A DNA stretch of 64,000 bases from Candidula unifasciata (lineage: Eukaryota; Mollusca; Gastropoda; Stylommatophora; Geomitridae), in assembly GCA_905116865.2 (NCBI GenBank), contig CAJHNH020005990.1, forward strand, positions 432,877 through 496,876, in the 5' to 3' direction. A model generated the notes under the pieces. That model was not told the origin of the DNA, made no database searches, and saw only the letters and a program-made list of their open reading frames with translations. Both the position numbers and the translations under genes were made by a program. Numbering within the stretch: position 1 is the first letter of the stretch; every line of letters begins with the position of its first letter. Positions 11,700 to 23,039 of this stretch are shown piece by piece.

Positions 11700-12235
11700 C
11701 CAAAATTTGCTCTCCCTCCTTCCTAGTGTTCATCGGCTTTAAACTCAGGTGGACAGAAAGTTCTGGTTGCTCATTCACTTTTGGACTTTGGTCTTGTTGT
11801 AAACCTTTGAGTAGTTCACCACTGTGCTCATGTGGGCTGTGTATGCAAACTACAGAACATGTCCTGCAAGAATGTCTGTTGTACAACCCACTAAGAAGGG
11901 AATACTAGCCCAATGAGTCAACATCATATACAAAGGTGTATGGAATGAAAAGGGAACTCCTAAAAACAGTTAATTTTATCAGAACTCATCTGTTGGTGTA
12001 AATGAGAAAGCGATGACAAGAAGTTTTTGCATGTACATCCATTTTGCAGATTTGGCTTATTTGTATGCAGACTGTCGGCTCCTAACCTCTCAGGCAGATG
12101 CACTTCCAGTTTTGGAAAGTAAACAACTCTAATTAGTTACCTTTTAGACATGCCTGATAGGGGCAGTGGGTCTATTCTTATTTTCCTCAAAACAGGGACC
12201 TGGAACCCACATGCGGAGCTTCCTAAATCAACCAA
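11700..12235 (+). repeat. Dispersed repeat family C, split copy
   Basis: The first half is at 11715-11820 and the second half at 12030-12235. They are separated by a LINE tail (11829-11945) and about 90 bp of other DNA. Confidence 0.65.
11829..11945 (+). mobile_element. Short LINE tail fragment
   Basis: The translation CGLCMQTTEHVLQECLLYNP is the same cysteine tail as at 19393-19650. It sits inside an interrupted copy of the ~290-bp dispersed repeat (11700-11828 and 12020-12235). Confidence 0.55.
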
Positions 12236-12676
12236 CTTCATACCGGGTACCAGAAAATACCATATTACCCATTAGATATGGGTTCCAATGATTAGGAATA
12301 GAAGTTAAATGCATTTGAAAATAAATGTTTGAATTTTTGTTTTTACAAATGAACTCTGTGAGTACCTAGGTCCTCTCGAACTGTTCTCTGAAAAGGTTAC
12401 ATGCTGGATTCCTCCACCTAATATAAGGATGGAGAACACAACCCTTTTCTTCTTTTGGCAAAATCTTAAACAGTGAACACTGTGAGATACACCCAATCAG
12501 CTTGAGCCAGAAACAATAAGCAAATCTCTAATGACTGTGAATGACTTTGCAATACTTTTTGCTTCTGCTTTTGTTTGTTATCCCCTAACAGAACCTAATT
12601 ACTCGACCAACTTGCACCAAGTCCTTTAGTCCTTGCCATGAAACTTCACAAAAAGACACAATTTAACAACTCTAAC

Positions 12677-12807
12677 CTTTTGCCTGCCACAGCTCCATCG
12701 TTTTTGCCCATTGGCTGATCCAGCTCCACACCAGCCCAGACCCCTTTGGCAAAGTCTGTCTCCCCAATGTAGCGGAGGACCCCAGACTTGGAGCCACTCA
12801 CAAGCAC
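12677..12807 (-). CDS. CLIP1: CLIP-170-like protein, exon with core of second CAP-Gly domain
   Basis: The 131-bp exon encodes the core of CAP-Gly 2: [20 protein letters not shown], then [20 protein letters not shown]. The GKNDG signature and the ETDFAKG...GVELD wording are typical of the second CAP-Gly of CLIP-170. The acceptor is CTTGCAG and the donor is AAAAG|GTTAGA. It enters in phase 0 and leaves in phase 2, and the split Arg codon is completed by the exon at 11111-11342. A copy of the ~290-bp dispersed repeat lies less than 100 bp upstream in the intron. Confidence 0.92.
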
Positions 12808-12884
12808 CTGCAAGTATGAGTTCAGACATAAGCAGTCAGCGAAAAACAATATCAGGCACCTGCAAGTATTCATAATATATTTTC

Positions 12885-13165
12885 TTCTTCTTCTTCATGT
12901 TCATCAGTTGTAAACTCGGGCGGAATGCTCTGAGTGTTCGTTCACCTCTGGACTTTAGTCTTGTTCCAGAAACTGAGTGCTGTGTGCACATCCATTTCAC
13001 ATATCTGGCATATTTGCATGCAGACTGCAAGTTTCTTACCTCTCAGGCAGATGTACTGAGTTCAAAGGAGTGTCCCCCAATGAGTCGACTCCTACCACAT
13101 GGTTGCCAGGAAGGCCGTGGGACTATTATTGTTCTCCCCACAATGGGCCCTGGAACCCGCAGGGA
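12885..13165 (+). repeat. Dispersed repeat family C in CLIP intron
   Basis: A full-length copy runs from CTTCTTCTTCATGTTCATC to GGGCCCTGGAACCCGCAGGG. Four 17-bp units (GATTCATCATATGTGAG) follow at 13162-13230. Confidence 0.75.
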
Positions 13166-13959
13166 TTCATCATATGTGAGGATTCAACATTTGTGAGGAT
13201 TCATCAAATGTGAGGATTCATCATATGTGAGCTCAAACAGAGCAGTCACACAATCAGCGCAATGGAACATTTTAAAAACTTGTTAAATTTCTTTTTAATA
13301 TCAAAATGTGTCTTGACTTACAGCAATTGTACCAAGAGTTCATGTAAGTGAGACTGATAATGGTTGTAAGCGTGACCAGAAAAGATCAAATCAAAACTGA
13401 AGTCTGAAAAGAAAAAGACAGCAAAGAACTAGTACTATTACACAAAGACAGCAAATAAAATGGTTTGCCTACTTAGAATCCAGTGTGACATTGTGACATC
13501 ATAGCATATAAGGCATAGACTAAAAGAGGAAAGGGACATAGATTACGAGGTAGACCAAGAACAAAATGGAAAGATATAGGAAACTCTACAACAGTAGGAT
13601 GTGTATATAGTCAAGGTGATCAAAAAGCAGACTCTTTTATCTGCCTCAATAGATGAAACCCTAAAAGGGGGATTGAAGAAGATACCAACGTGAAATCAAT
13701 GCACTCTCCAAAAGCAATCTCTCACACTGAGATAATAAATGAGTCTTATATTGTTTTTCCAAAGAATGAAAGAATGAAAAAAGTGACCTCGCTGCACTCT
13801 GAACATTCCTACATGGGTTCCGACCCCCATCCTTCCTAGTCAACAAAGAGTTCCTATACCAATGGCGTCAGTTACAACATGATCAAAAGTTGTTTCCCTT
13901 GCAGGCAGAAAATCATCCAGACCCTCTGCTTACTGCCAGCTGAATAGTTCTTCACTCAC

Positions 13960-14222
13960 ATCAAGACAACAACTGATGTCTCACATCATGACAACAACTG
14001 ATGTCTCACATCATGATGACAAATGATGTTTCACATCATGGCATAATAAATGTCTCACATCATGATAACTGAAGTCTCACATCATGACAAATGATGTCTC
14101 ACATCATGACAACTGATGTCTCACATCATGACACCTGATGTCTCACATCATGACAACTGATGTCTCACAACATGGCACCTGATGTCTCACATCATGACAA
14201 CTGATATCCTACATCATGACAA
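13960..14222 (+). repeat. Minisatellite, ~22-bp unit, beside a CLIP exon
   Basis: About 12 units of CATCATGACAACTGATGTCT plus CA. It ends about 15 bp from the exon at 14237-14398, close to its splice donor. Confidence 0.92.
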
Positions 14223-14236
14223 TCCCTTCTACTTAC

Positions 14237-14398
14237 CCTGTCTCCAACCCTGACACCACCCGGCATGGTGCCAGGCAACCTCAAAGGGGTTACCCCGTAA
14301 CCGCCGACACTTGTGGGTGTAGCTCCAGCTGAAGATGTTTTGTGAAGACTTGAAGATGATGATGACAGGTTCTTGCTGGCACTTAAACCAAGCCGAGA
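14237..14398 (-). CDS. CLIP1: CLIP-170-like protein, linker exon leading into CAP-Gly 2
   Basis: This 162-bp exon (54 codons, phase 0 at both ends) encodes a Ser-rich linker including NLSSSSSSLHK. It ends GGVRVGDR, the opening of a CAP-Gly domain; the next exon continues VLVSGSKSG. The acceptor is TTTACAG and the donor is AGG|GTAAGT. Splitting the CAP-Gly 2 start right after GDR fits the family domain pattern. Immediately downstream on the minus strand is a 22-bp minisatellite (13960-14222), so the donor lies about 15 bases from tandem repeat DNA. Confidence 0.88.
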
Positions 14399-14983
14399 CT
14401 GTAAACAGACATGCATTTTCTTGTCAGTGGCTATCACATGAACAGAGTGTGGTTCTTTTCTGTTATTCAACTACATCACGTCGGCTTTGAGATTTTGGTA
14501 GGGAAATCCCCAACTGTCCCACCGTGTGTGTGTGTGTGTGTGGGGGGGGGGGGGGGGTAAGGGTCAGGCTTAGTAGAAGTTGCTATTTATTTTATTTAAA
14601 ACTAGCCCTAACCCTAATCCCTCTATACTATGGGATGGTCTATTTTTTCTCTCTCACTCACATAATGGCACTCGAGAACCCACAAGGGAAACAAAGCTCC
14701 TCCTACTTCTGCTCTTTATCTCAGCCCACCCCCCCCCCCCCTTTCCCCATGGAGACTGCAAACTGACTCAAGCCACTTGAGACTCTCTAGTTCCTTTCTG
14801 CGCATGTCTTTCGTCTGCTTTTTGTTTGTTTGATCCTAGAGGTGCAAAGACCTTTTAGCTAAATTGTTAGGAGTTTTTTTCAATGTGTGTTCTATCCATT
14901 AAAAGTGTCTTTTCTTCACCTCTTGATTCACTGGACTTTCTTACATTTTTCATTCACTTAATAATTTATTTTTTTTCAGCCGC

Positions 14984-15165
14984 GATGGTCTAGTGGCTAG
15001 ATACCCATCTGCTGGCCAGAAGATTTGGGGTTTAAATCTCTGAGTCATAGTTGAAGTCGGAGTGCCAGTACTGTGAAAAGGTCCCCCTTGGAGTCGGAGT
15101 GCCAGTACTGTGAAAAGGTCCCCTTGAAGTCAGAGTGCCAGTACTGTTAAAGGTCCCCCTTACTT
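14984..15165 (+). mobile_element. tRNA-like SINE with three short tandem units
   Basis: AGCCGCGATGGTCTAGTGGC and GGGGTTTAAATCTC resemble the two halves of a tRNA-derived head with a decayed B box. Three units of about 40 bp (GTCGGAGTGCCAGTACTGTG...GGTCCCCCTTG) follow. Confidence 0.55.
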
Positions 15166-15594
15166 ACAATTATTTTGTCACTTTACAGCAAAACTTTGAT
15201 TAACCCTCACTTGTTTAACCGTCAGTTTCTGTTATCTAACATCATCTTTAAAAAAAAAAATCATGAGTATCAACACAGACACCTCTCAAACTATCCATAG
15301 ATTAGGTTTTACACCTTATTGTATCAAGTGATTGTACTGTATGATGAAAGAAAGTTGTAAAGTGCATCGACAGGTGTGAAATGCTAGAAGGCAAATGCAA
15401 CACAGATCCAATTTCTGCGCTAACATACGGAACATCACCAGGCAGAAAGCTGCAGCCTCAAAGACACAGAAGGAGATGACAGATTACTTTTAAGTAATGT
15501 AGGTTTCTAGTGTTACAATAGATTTATGTGCATTGCTACTTTATATTGAAGTTTATACCACATAACCAAGTTAAACTCAGTATGCAGTAAACAC

Positions 15595-16191
15595 AACATG
15601 AAGATCAATGTAAACAAAACAGAAACAATGCAAGTTAGTAGAACCCCTGCCCCACTACACATACAGCTGAATGGTTCTGCCTGAATCAAGTTAGGGAGTT
15701 TAAATATCTAGGAAGGGATGATCACAGTAAGCTAGTAGAATGACAGAGAAATATAAAACCAGATGTCAGAAAGCAAGTGCACTTATATACCAATTGTCAC
15801 CATTTATTAAGACATCAAGCATAACTATGAGTGCAAAGAGACAGATATTAATAGCATATTCATTCCAACATTAAGCTACAGTGCCAAACATGGACACTGA
15901 TCTAAAGCCCATATACGCAAAATCACCACCTGCGAGATGAGGTGCCTGAGAAAAGCAGCCACCAACCATACAAGATCGAGTGAATAATGAAACTATCAGG
16001 CAAATTGTGGGAACGACACCTTGTACTAGATTCATCGAGAAAACAAGCAGATCAAGTGGTTTGGCCATCCTCATTAGAATGCAGCAAGATCAAATACCAT
16101 CACAAGCACTACCATCTCAGAAGATCAGCTACAAGAGCAAGAGGATAGCCGCGGAAGACATGGATCGACAACATTAAAAGACGCTCTACGC
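15595..16191 (+). mobile_element. LINE reverse transcriptase C-terminal fragment
   Basis: Frames joined across breaks give MKINVNKTETMQVSRTPAPL, CEMRCLRKAATNHTRS, RVNNETIRQIVG, QIKWFGH and a Lys-rich IDNIK-type end. These are C-terminal LINE polymerase signatures. It ends exactly where an LTR-like sequence begins at 16192. Confidence 0.6.
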
Positions 16192-16462
16192 TGTGACGAA
16201 ATGACCTCAGTCGGTCTCAGAAGTTATATTGTGGTTAAGAATTTCATTTATGTTCAGAGAAGGACAAAGAATTAAAAGCAATAGACACTGAGCTAAAATA
16301 GTTCTAAAACGCACTTACAAGGGATTTGAGTATTGTTTAAACTGCGTTTCCAATCTCTAGCCAGACAAAGCAAACCTTGCTTTAGGTAATATTTACCTTG
16401 GCTAGGAATTCCTTCTCACGCCCATGTCATATAATTATCTCCTGCCCAGTCTGTAACTTGAC
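16192..16462 (+). mobile_element. Partial second copy of the LTR-like sequence
   Basis: The copy matches 16710-16967 but differs mostly by one- or two-base insertions or losses in short runs (for example GCAAACCTT against GCAACCTT). It is cut off just before an N gap. Sequencing error near the gap is likely. Confidence 0.6.
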
Positions 16463-16483
16463 CACCCTTTGCTCCCCAAAAAA

Positions 16484-16500
16484 NNNNNNNNNNNNNNNNN
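16484..16500. other. Assembly gap (17 N)
   Basis: Seventeen undetermined bases lie between the partial LTR-like copy and unrelated sequence. The true gap size is unknown. Confidence 0.99.
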
Positions 16501-16709
16501 TAGGACTAAGGACTTAGCCTGGAAGATGGACATATGCGGTGACTGTACAACGATGCAGGGAACATCTAGATTCCACAAGGAATACTGGCGAAGGAAACCT
16601 TGGGACAGAAAGGAGCTGAGAAGTGAAACTAAACTTCTTAGAAATCACTGACCTGAGTGTCTACAACATTGGCCATAGCGAGCTACGACCAAAATCAACC
16701 GTGGGCCTA

Positions 16710-17930
16710 TGTGACGAAATGACCTCAGTGGTCTCAGAAGTTATATTGTGTTTAATAATTTCTTATGTTCAGAGAAGGACAAAGAATTAAAAGCAATAGA
16801 CACTGAGCCTAAAATAGTTCTAAAACCACTACAAGGGATTTGAGTATTGTTTAAACTGCGTTTCCAATCTCTAGCCAGACAAAGCAACCTTGCTTTAGGT
16901 AATATTACCTTGGCTAGGAATTCCTTTCTCACGCCCATGTCATATAATTATCTCCTGCCCAGTCTGTAGAGGCAAGTAAAGGGGGAGATAACTTCGTACC
17001 ACACCTGATTAGCTCCCCTTAACCCGACTTTAGTGTCATAAAAAGTTACATAACACAGACTGAGTGGGGCCGTTTGAAGCAGGGGAATTAGTGGTCAGGT
17101 AGACATTTCTAGACAGGCCGGCGTCCAGCGTCTGAAAGTTTCACACATGATAGTGAAATTCTCAAGAGAACAGATGTTTGGCAATTAGGAATGTTTAATC
17201 TTGGTCAAGGTCGTACTGTAGGCTGTTCACTGTGAGTGACAGGCCCTTGATAGCTAGGTTGATCTAATAGGTACCTCAGAGGAGGGGCTTAGGTCATCTC
17301 CTTTAGGGTTGGGTATAACCTAGTAGAGGGTGGAGTTAACCTTGCAGACAGATAGGGGTATTAATAAGACAAGCCCTGGAATTTCTGTCAGAATCGCTGC
17401 CACGAGCAAACAAACAGGTCGACTTTAGAGGTAATTCTAATGGTTTGATTCTAGTTGGCGATAGCTGGAAGTTTCCAGCTCCCATGTGGGTGAGGATCAG
17501 TCTCTTCTGAGAACAGAAATAGAGGGTCATCACGGTCACGAGACTACATTGTGCTAGAACTCGGCCAGCTGAGAAACAGGTGGGAACCAGGGAACCAGGT
17601 GGAAGGACCAGGAGAACTGGGCGGAAAGACTGGAACAGCTAAGAAGGGACTCAACACGAGGACTCTCAGAGGTTCCACTTTCTAAAGTTATGTAACATGT
17701 ATTTATGTAACTAAACACCACCATTATCATTCAGTCGAATCTTAGGTGCTCAGTTATCTAGCTGAAGCATCTCATTACCACCATACCATCACTATTGACT
17801 AAAAATATAAAGAACTAAAATGATTGCTAGGTTAATAAATCAATTATATGGTCTTATCCTGCATCAGTTTTTATAATTCCAAGTGTGTCTGTTCTTACAT
17901 GTTTAATTAAACTGTTAAGATAGAATAGCA
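16710..17930 (+). mobile_element. LTR-like sequence, about 1.22 kb
   Basis: The sequence starts TGTGACGAAATGACC and ends ...AGAATAGCA, giving TG...CA ends, with AATAAA at 17834-17839. Immediately after it TTTGGTGGGGGCTC resembles the start of a primer binding site. A second, shorter copy begins at exactly the same base (16192-16462). No gag or pol was found downstream. A solo LTR or a broken LTR retrotransposon fits best. Confidence 0.45.
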
Positions 17931-19030
17931 TTTGGTGGGGGCTCATTAAATAATAATAATAATAATAATAATACAATTTCTTTACCAAGAGAAGGTCGAC
18001 GGATTGGGTCAACTGCCCTGTCTAGTGAATCATTCAAGATAATAATATATAGACATCTAAAACCCATTTCCTTCTCTTGTGGGTACCAAGTTCAGCTAAA
18101 GTTAATATAAATAACGAGCCAATATGGCTGTTTTCTTGGATATCCAGGACTTTGTCTGAGAGCAACATAGCCCGGATAATAGTTCAGTTAATCTGGTGGA
18201 GGGGATGTGTTAAGAGGAAAATCCCTACTCAACATATAAATCATTTAAACCCAAATCCAGAGAACCCACGACCCGGGACGTCACACTAAAAGTGTTGTAC
18301 TTTCCAAGGGAGTGGGCCGGAACGTCACATACGCCTTCACGGCATGACAATAGCCAGTGGCAGCCAACGTGCACTGGATCGCAAATTATTCCTCCCCACG
18401 CCGCTTAACGTCAGAAGCGGTTTATGATGATGATGATTGAAGTTTATATTAACTGTTATGCAAAATTAAATATAGTATGCACCCGTACGTATTATTCACT
18501 TTTAAAGGATTTTAATTCCATTTTTGTCCCAAGCCCGTAGCGCAATCACGTTACTTTACTATATATTCAGAAATTTGTTACCCATCATTTCGGTTAAACA
18601 TCACAGCCCTGGTCCGGGCAGTGACAGTTAATTGAAGTTTTACTGTACTTAGTTCACTTACTGTCTTCAAGCAAACTTGTGTCTTGTTTTTTTTTTTTTT
18701 TTCCTCAATCCCTTAACTGAAATTATGTATATATTTTTTGTTCTTCCACCTCACCTAAATCATCCCTCTGTATTGCACCTTACTAAATTAATTACTTCAT
18801 ACTGCTCTTTCTACCATGTCAACAAAATGATTACTTCATATTGTTCTTAACTTCATGTTATTAAAATAATCACTTCTTATTTCCACCTCAGTTATTATTA
18901 ATTTCACTTATTGCTACATTTCATGTTTTACTTCTTACTTTATTTACTCCTTCACCTTATGTATTACTTTGTTTCGCATATTCTATTCTTTCATCTTACT
19001 CACTACTTCTTCCAATATGTATTCACCTGA
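17931..19030. other. No gene recognised
   Basis: An (AAT)n run at 17950-17972 is followed by AT-rich intron. A possible RTE-like LINE end (CTTCACGGCATGACAATAGC to a TGA run) lies near 18330-18440. Confidence 0.5.
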
Positions 19031-19073
19031 CCTATCAACTATGAACTGAGTCACTCAGTGTTTTACAACTTAC

Positions 19074-19259
19074 TGATGGCCTTGACGAGGCAGCAGGTGT
19101 AACCCCATTGCTGGTTGCCGCAGTAACAGCTGTCAGCGACTTAATGTCTGAGGGTTTAGCATCACTTGCAGTGCTATCATGTCCCTGAGAGGCTGAAGGT
19201 GACCGGGGCATGTGTGACAACTTACTAAGGCGAGAAAACACTCCTCTCTTCGGCTCACA
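19074..19259 (-). CDS. CLIP1: CLIP-170-like protein, end of CAP-Gly 1 and inter-domain linker
   Basis: The exon opens with CEPKRGVFSRLSKL, the end of a CAP-Gly domain and a direct continuation of RYFQ from the previous exon. It then runs into a low-complexity Ser/Thr/Ala linker. In CLIP proteins this Ser-rich linker between the CAP-Gly domains is phosphorylated and helps microtubule binding; that role is family knowledge and is not visible here. The exon is 186 bp, both ends in phase 0, with acceptor GATAG and donor TCA|GTAAGT. The reading frame runs on past the donor into intron sequence, so the splice site is placed by the strong GTAAGT and by phase. Confidence 0.88.
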
Positions 19260-19392
19260 CTATCGAAACAAAAAGAAAATATGCATTCATCAGTTACAAT
19301 ACCAAAAATGAACTTTTATAAATAACTGGGGGGAAAAAAAAGGGAATTTCAATATGTAAGTTATTTTTGCAGTTACTATTCTAAATCAGCCA

Positions 19393-19650
19393 TGTGTACA
19401 TGCGGATTAGCACCTCAGACAACAGAAAATGTCCTCCAAGACTGTCCCAAATACAACACATCAAGGCAAAACCTTTGGCCAAAAGAAACACCGGTGCAAA
19501 CCAAACTGTATGGGTCGCTGACTGTATGGGTCGCTGATTGAATTACAACATTCAGTCAAGTTCATACTAGAGACAAGACTGCAGATATATATAATCTATT
19601 TCAAGCGAATGAAAGAAGAAGATTTCCTGAAGGTGTCATTTAGCGGCAGA
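19393..19650 (+). mobile_element. LINE C-terminal tail with CGLAPQTTENVLQDCP motif
   Basis: The plus strand reads CTCGLAPQTTENVLQDCPKY followed by NTSRQNLWPKETPVQTKLYG. This Cys-containing tail ends many jockey/CR1-like LINE ORFs. A 13-base direct repeat breaks it near 19515. A related tail is at 11829-11945. Confidence 0.6.
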
Positions 19651-20064
19651 ATCACCAAACTTTGTGATTAATTTAAAGAGCAGACTTCTAGGTGTAATAT
19701 TGCGACTAGCACGAAGATACAAACAGGGACTACGCCAGGGTGATGCAGACTTCCTGCTAAGGACACTACTAAGAAACTACCTATTTATGTTGAGAAACGT
19801 CCGTTTATACAGGTGGTATAAATGAGATGATCAGCTCTATAGAAGTAGCTAACAAATCGCTAGGCGAACCCAAGCTGGTCATGCCACAGAAATAGAAACA
19901 GAAACATCTTGAGGGATGCAAGTAGGGAAGGGCGGTGAAGCAACATGACTAAGATATTCTCACTGTTTAGTCTACACAAATCATCAAAAAACCTAAGGTA
20001 TGCTTGTAAGCATGGTACATGGAACCACATTCAGTAGCAAGCTATGTCAATCAAATCTAGTGTA

Positions 20065-21300
20065 TTAGTTAGTTATTCCTCTTGTGCCAAAGATGGCGCA
20101 TAGGGCAGAGGTCATAGCTTTCCACGTCTGTCGGTTCGTTGCCACTTGATGTAGGTCTTGAGTGCGACTGAGACATATGGTTGAGCTCTCCCTTGTGATG
20201 GTTCTACGGAGAGTTTCTTTTGGTCTTCCCTGTTTTCTTTTACCCTCTGGTGACCATATGAAGGCTTGGTGGGGAAGTCTCTGTATGTCCATTCTGAGTA
20301 CGTGACCGATGTAATTCCAGCTACGCATTCTAATAAAATCAGACACATATTTTTGTTTTGTTTCCTGTCTTATAGATGTATTGGACCTAAAGTCCGACCA
20401 GTGAACATTCAATAGCTTTCGGAGGCATCTATTCTCGAAAGCGACTAGTTTCTTATCGATTGATACTGATGATTTCCAACTCTCACAACCATAAGTTAGC
20501 ACTGGGATCACACAGGAATTGAAGACCTTAAGTTTCGTGTTGTTGCTGAGTGATCTTGACTTCCAAATGTTTGACAGTTTGTTAAAGGCACTTGATGCTA
20601 ATGCGATTCGAGTCGTTATTTCTGATGTTGTATCTCCCGCAGAGGTTATCTTGCTCCCTAAGTATGTGAAACTGGTGATTTTTTCAAGAACAATATCCTT
20701 TAGTTTGATGTCTTTCGACTCGTTGGTAAGATCGATGATTTTCGATTTGGCTGCGTTGACCTGAAGGCCGATTTGGCTTGAAATATTCTGGAGGCGGTCC
20801 ATTTTTTCCTGAGCTTCTAGATGTGTTGTGCTCAGGAGTGCTAGGTCGTCAGCAAAGTCAAGATCTACGAGAACTTTGTCGACCCATTTGATGCCTAGAT
20901 GTGTGTCCTGTGTGCATTTGCGCATGACCCAATCGAGTGCTATTCCGAAAAGCATCGGTGACAAGACACATCCTTGTTTCACGCCTGTTTCTACTGGGAA
21001 CCAATCAGAGTTACCAGATTCCGTTCTAACAAGGCAGCGGGAATCGGTGTAGAAGGCCTTTATAATATTGACATATTTATCTTGGAAACCATAGATTGTG
21101 AGTAGCTTCCAGAGTGTAGGGCGGTGTATGCTGTCAAAGGCCTTCTGAAAATCAACAAAGTTGATGATGAGTTGGGATTGAAACTCTACTGACTCTTCTA
21201 CGATGGTCCTGAGTGTGAATATATGGTCGATGCATGACCGATTCGGTCTGAATCCTGCTTCTAACGTTCCAATATCCCATTTTAAAAACATCGGTGGCAT
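20065..21300 (-). mobile_element. 5'-truncated non-LTR retrotransposon with open reverse transcriptase ORF
   Basis: A 411-residue uninterrupted ORF carries a LINE reverse transcriptase. Visible in order are GFRPNRSCIDHIF, FVDFQKAFDSIH, VKQGCVLSPMLFGIALD and the catalytic FADD box (YXDD equivalent). A C-terminal part follows with YIGHVLRMD and GKRKQGRPKETLRR. The endonuclease and the first RT motifs are missing upstream, so this is a 5'-truncated insertion, usual for LINEs. The style is RTE- or jockey-like; the clade cannot be fixed by eye. The open frame suggests a recent insertion. It sits in the CLIP intron between the CAP-Gly 1 exon and the linker exon, in the gene's own orientation. Confidence 0.85.
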
Positions 21301-21544
21301 TCAACAAATTAGAACGAAACGACATGACGTTTAAAGCTAGAAATCTGTTTCTGTAACAGTGGATGTTTTACGATGGCGGCTTGTTAGGCTACCGATCAAC
21401 GGACTGGAGACAAGCTTGAAGGAAAACATCCCTCCATCTTGAAACCGGAACCGGAAGTCCATCTAGTGTATGATCTCATAAAATAATAGAAGCACATGAT
21501 TCTTTAAAAAATATTTTGTTGCAATAGCTGTTGTATACAAACAT

Positions 21545-22065
21545 GATTGACATGGGTTGGCACGCTGAGACTTTGCAACATTACCCTGACATGACAATAC
21601 TAAACAACTGCCAACCACTGGTCTACACCACAAGGAAAGACAAAATGTCTGGCAAACATATGCTCACGCTGGATACCCAGAAAACTAAACACTAAGTCAT
21701 ACATCCATTTATCTTCCCCAGTGTTAGCCAGGATCATAAGCAAGACACATTTTTTTTAAAGCTAGTGCCCTCTGGTTTCAATTTTGCTGCTTCGTTGTCT
21801 GGAAATCAATCGGGAGCATATGTTTGCTAGACGTCCAGCATTTCGCCTTGGTCTAGATCAGGAGTCAGCAATAGTTTAGTTGCGTCATGTCAAAGTTGAA
21901 TGTTGTCAACTTTTAAAATTCAACTTGAACATAACAGTACTAAACATCTGCTGACCCCTTATCTACACCACAGCAAAAAACTGAACATCTGGCAAACATG
22001 TGCCCAGACTGATGCCCAGAAAACTAAGCAGCAAAACAAACTAAAGGGCACTAGCTTAAAATAAA
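21545..22065. repeat. Cluster of three related segments in mixed orientation
   Basis: AATACTAAACAACTGCC...GGTCTACACCACA (from 21596), its inverse (GACGTCCAGCATTTCGCC then TGGTCTAGATCAGGAGTCAG, to 21865) and AGTACTAAACATCTGCTGAC (from 21932) are copies of one short element. The element is a MITE candidate in the CLIP intron. Confidence 0.5.
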
Positions 22066-22459
22066 ATCTCTTGCTGATCCCGACTGACATTAAGGAAGAA
22101 ATATAGGTGCTTCCCTACAAGGCTGAGTCAAAGCAAACTTGAAAGTCATGGACAGTCTTGTATATCTTCAGCCAGCCGACAAAAAGTGTCAGCATCAGCA
22201 GAGAAGATGTGCTTAAAGTGGTCACAAATTCTCCATGAGTGACATCAGTCACTTTCCAGAGGAGATGTGATATGGTGCACTGTGCAGTAAAGCTTTGCAC
22301 ATGCAATGAGATGCGATTTGATGAAGATTTCCAGGTTTAGTATTATTATAAAACCAAACCACTTACAGCTCAATGAGTCAAGGACAGTTAGTTAAAGTAA
22401 ATCCTGTGCCTGATGCATCACTGACATGAAACAAATACATTACTTTTGGCTCAACTTAC

Positions 22460-22740
22460 AACGCTTCTTGGTCTTCACTGGCTGTAAGCTTCAATGGAAA
22501 GTTCTGGTTGTTTGTCCACTTCTGGACTCTGGTTTTGTTCCAGAACTTGAGATTAATGTGCACAACCATTCTACAAAGCTGGTTTATTTGTTTGTGGACT
22601 GTTAGTTCCTTGCCTCTCAGGCAGATGCACTCTTCAAAGGAAACTCTCCCAATTATCTGCTGTGTAAGGAGCAGTGTGTCTTTTCTTCTGCATTTTCCCC
22701 CAGAATACGGGAGCCCTGGAACCCACACAGGGAACAACTT
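22460..22740 (+). repeat. Dispersed repeat family C in CLIP intron
   Basis: The copy has ACTGGCTGTAAGCTTC, GTCCACTTCTGGACTCTGG, CCTTGCCTCTCAGGCAGATG and GAGCCCTGGAACCCACACAG. It ends about 95 bp from the CAP-Gly 1 exon. Confidence 0.75.
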
Positions 22741-22835
22741 AGAAGGCTTTATTTTCAGGTCAAAAGAGAGCTGCGGTAGAGAGCAGAAACACCGACAACT
22801 TAAACAATAACTAAATAAACAAACAGGTGATTTAC

Positions 22836-23032
22836 CTGGAAATACCTGACTCCCATAACACTGCCATCATTTTTGCCAATAGGCTCATCTAGGACAATGC
22901 CTGCCCATTCACCTGGGGCAAACTCTGCCTCGCCTATAAAAGCTATGACACCTGGCTTGGTGTCGTTGACCCACACTCTGTCCCCAATCTTAAAGTCATC
23001 TGTGCCGATCCCATCTTCCAGGGACTCTGGAC
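22836..23032 (-). CDS. CLIP1: CLIP-170-like protein, exon with first CAP-Gly domain
   Basis: The exon encodes most of the first CAP-Gly domain, which binds the C-terminal EEY/F tails of tubulin and EB proteins. Visible in order are an acidic linker ([12 protein letters not shown]), the domain start [15 protein letters not shown], the core [20 protein letters not shown], the signature GKNDG, and the end GVRYFQ. The spacing and wording match the first CAP-Gly of CLIP-170 (IGKNDGSV) rather than dynactin p150 or a tubulin cofactor. The acceptor is TTACAG and the donor is CAG|GTAAAT. The length is 197 bp (2 + 195), entering in phase 1 and leaving in phase 0, and the domain finishes in the next exon at 19074-19259. 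Confidence 0.93.
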
Positions 23033-23039
23033 CTGTAAC

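Noticed and set aside
14984..15050. Functional tRNA gene (GGTCTAGTGGCTAGATAC)
   Set aside because: The B box is decayed (GGTTTAAATCTC), no acceptor stem pairs well, and SINE-like repeats follow.
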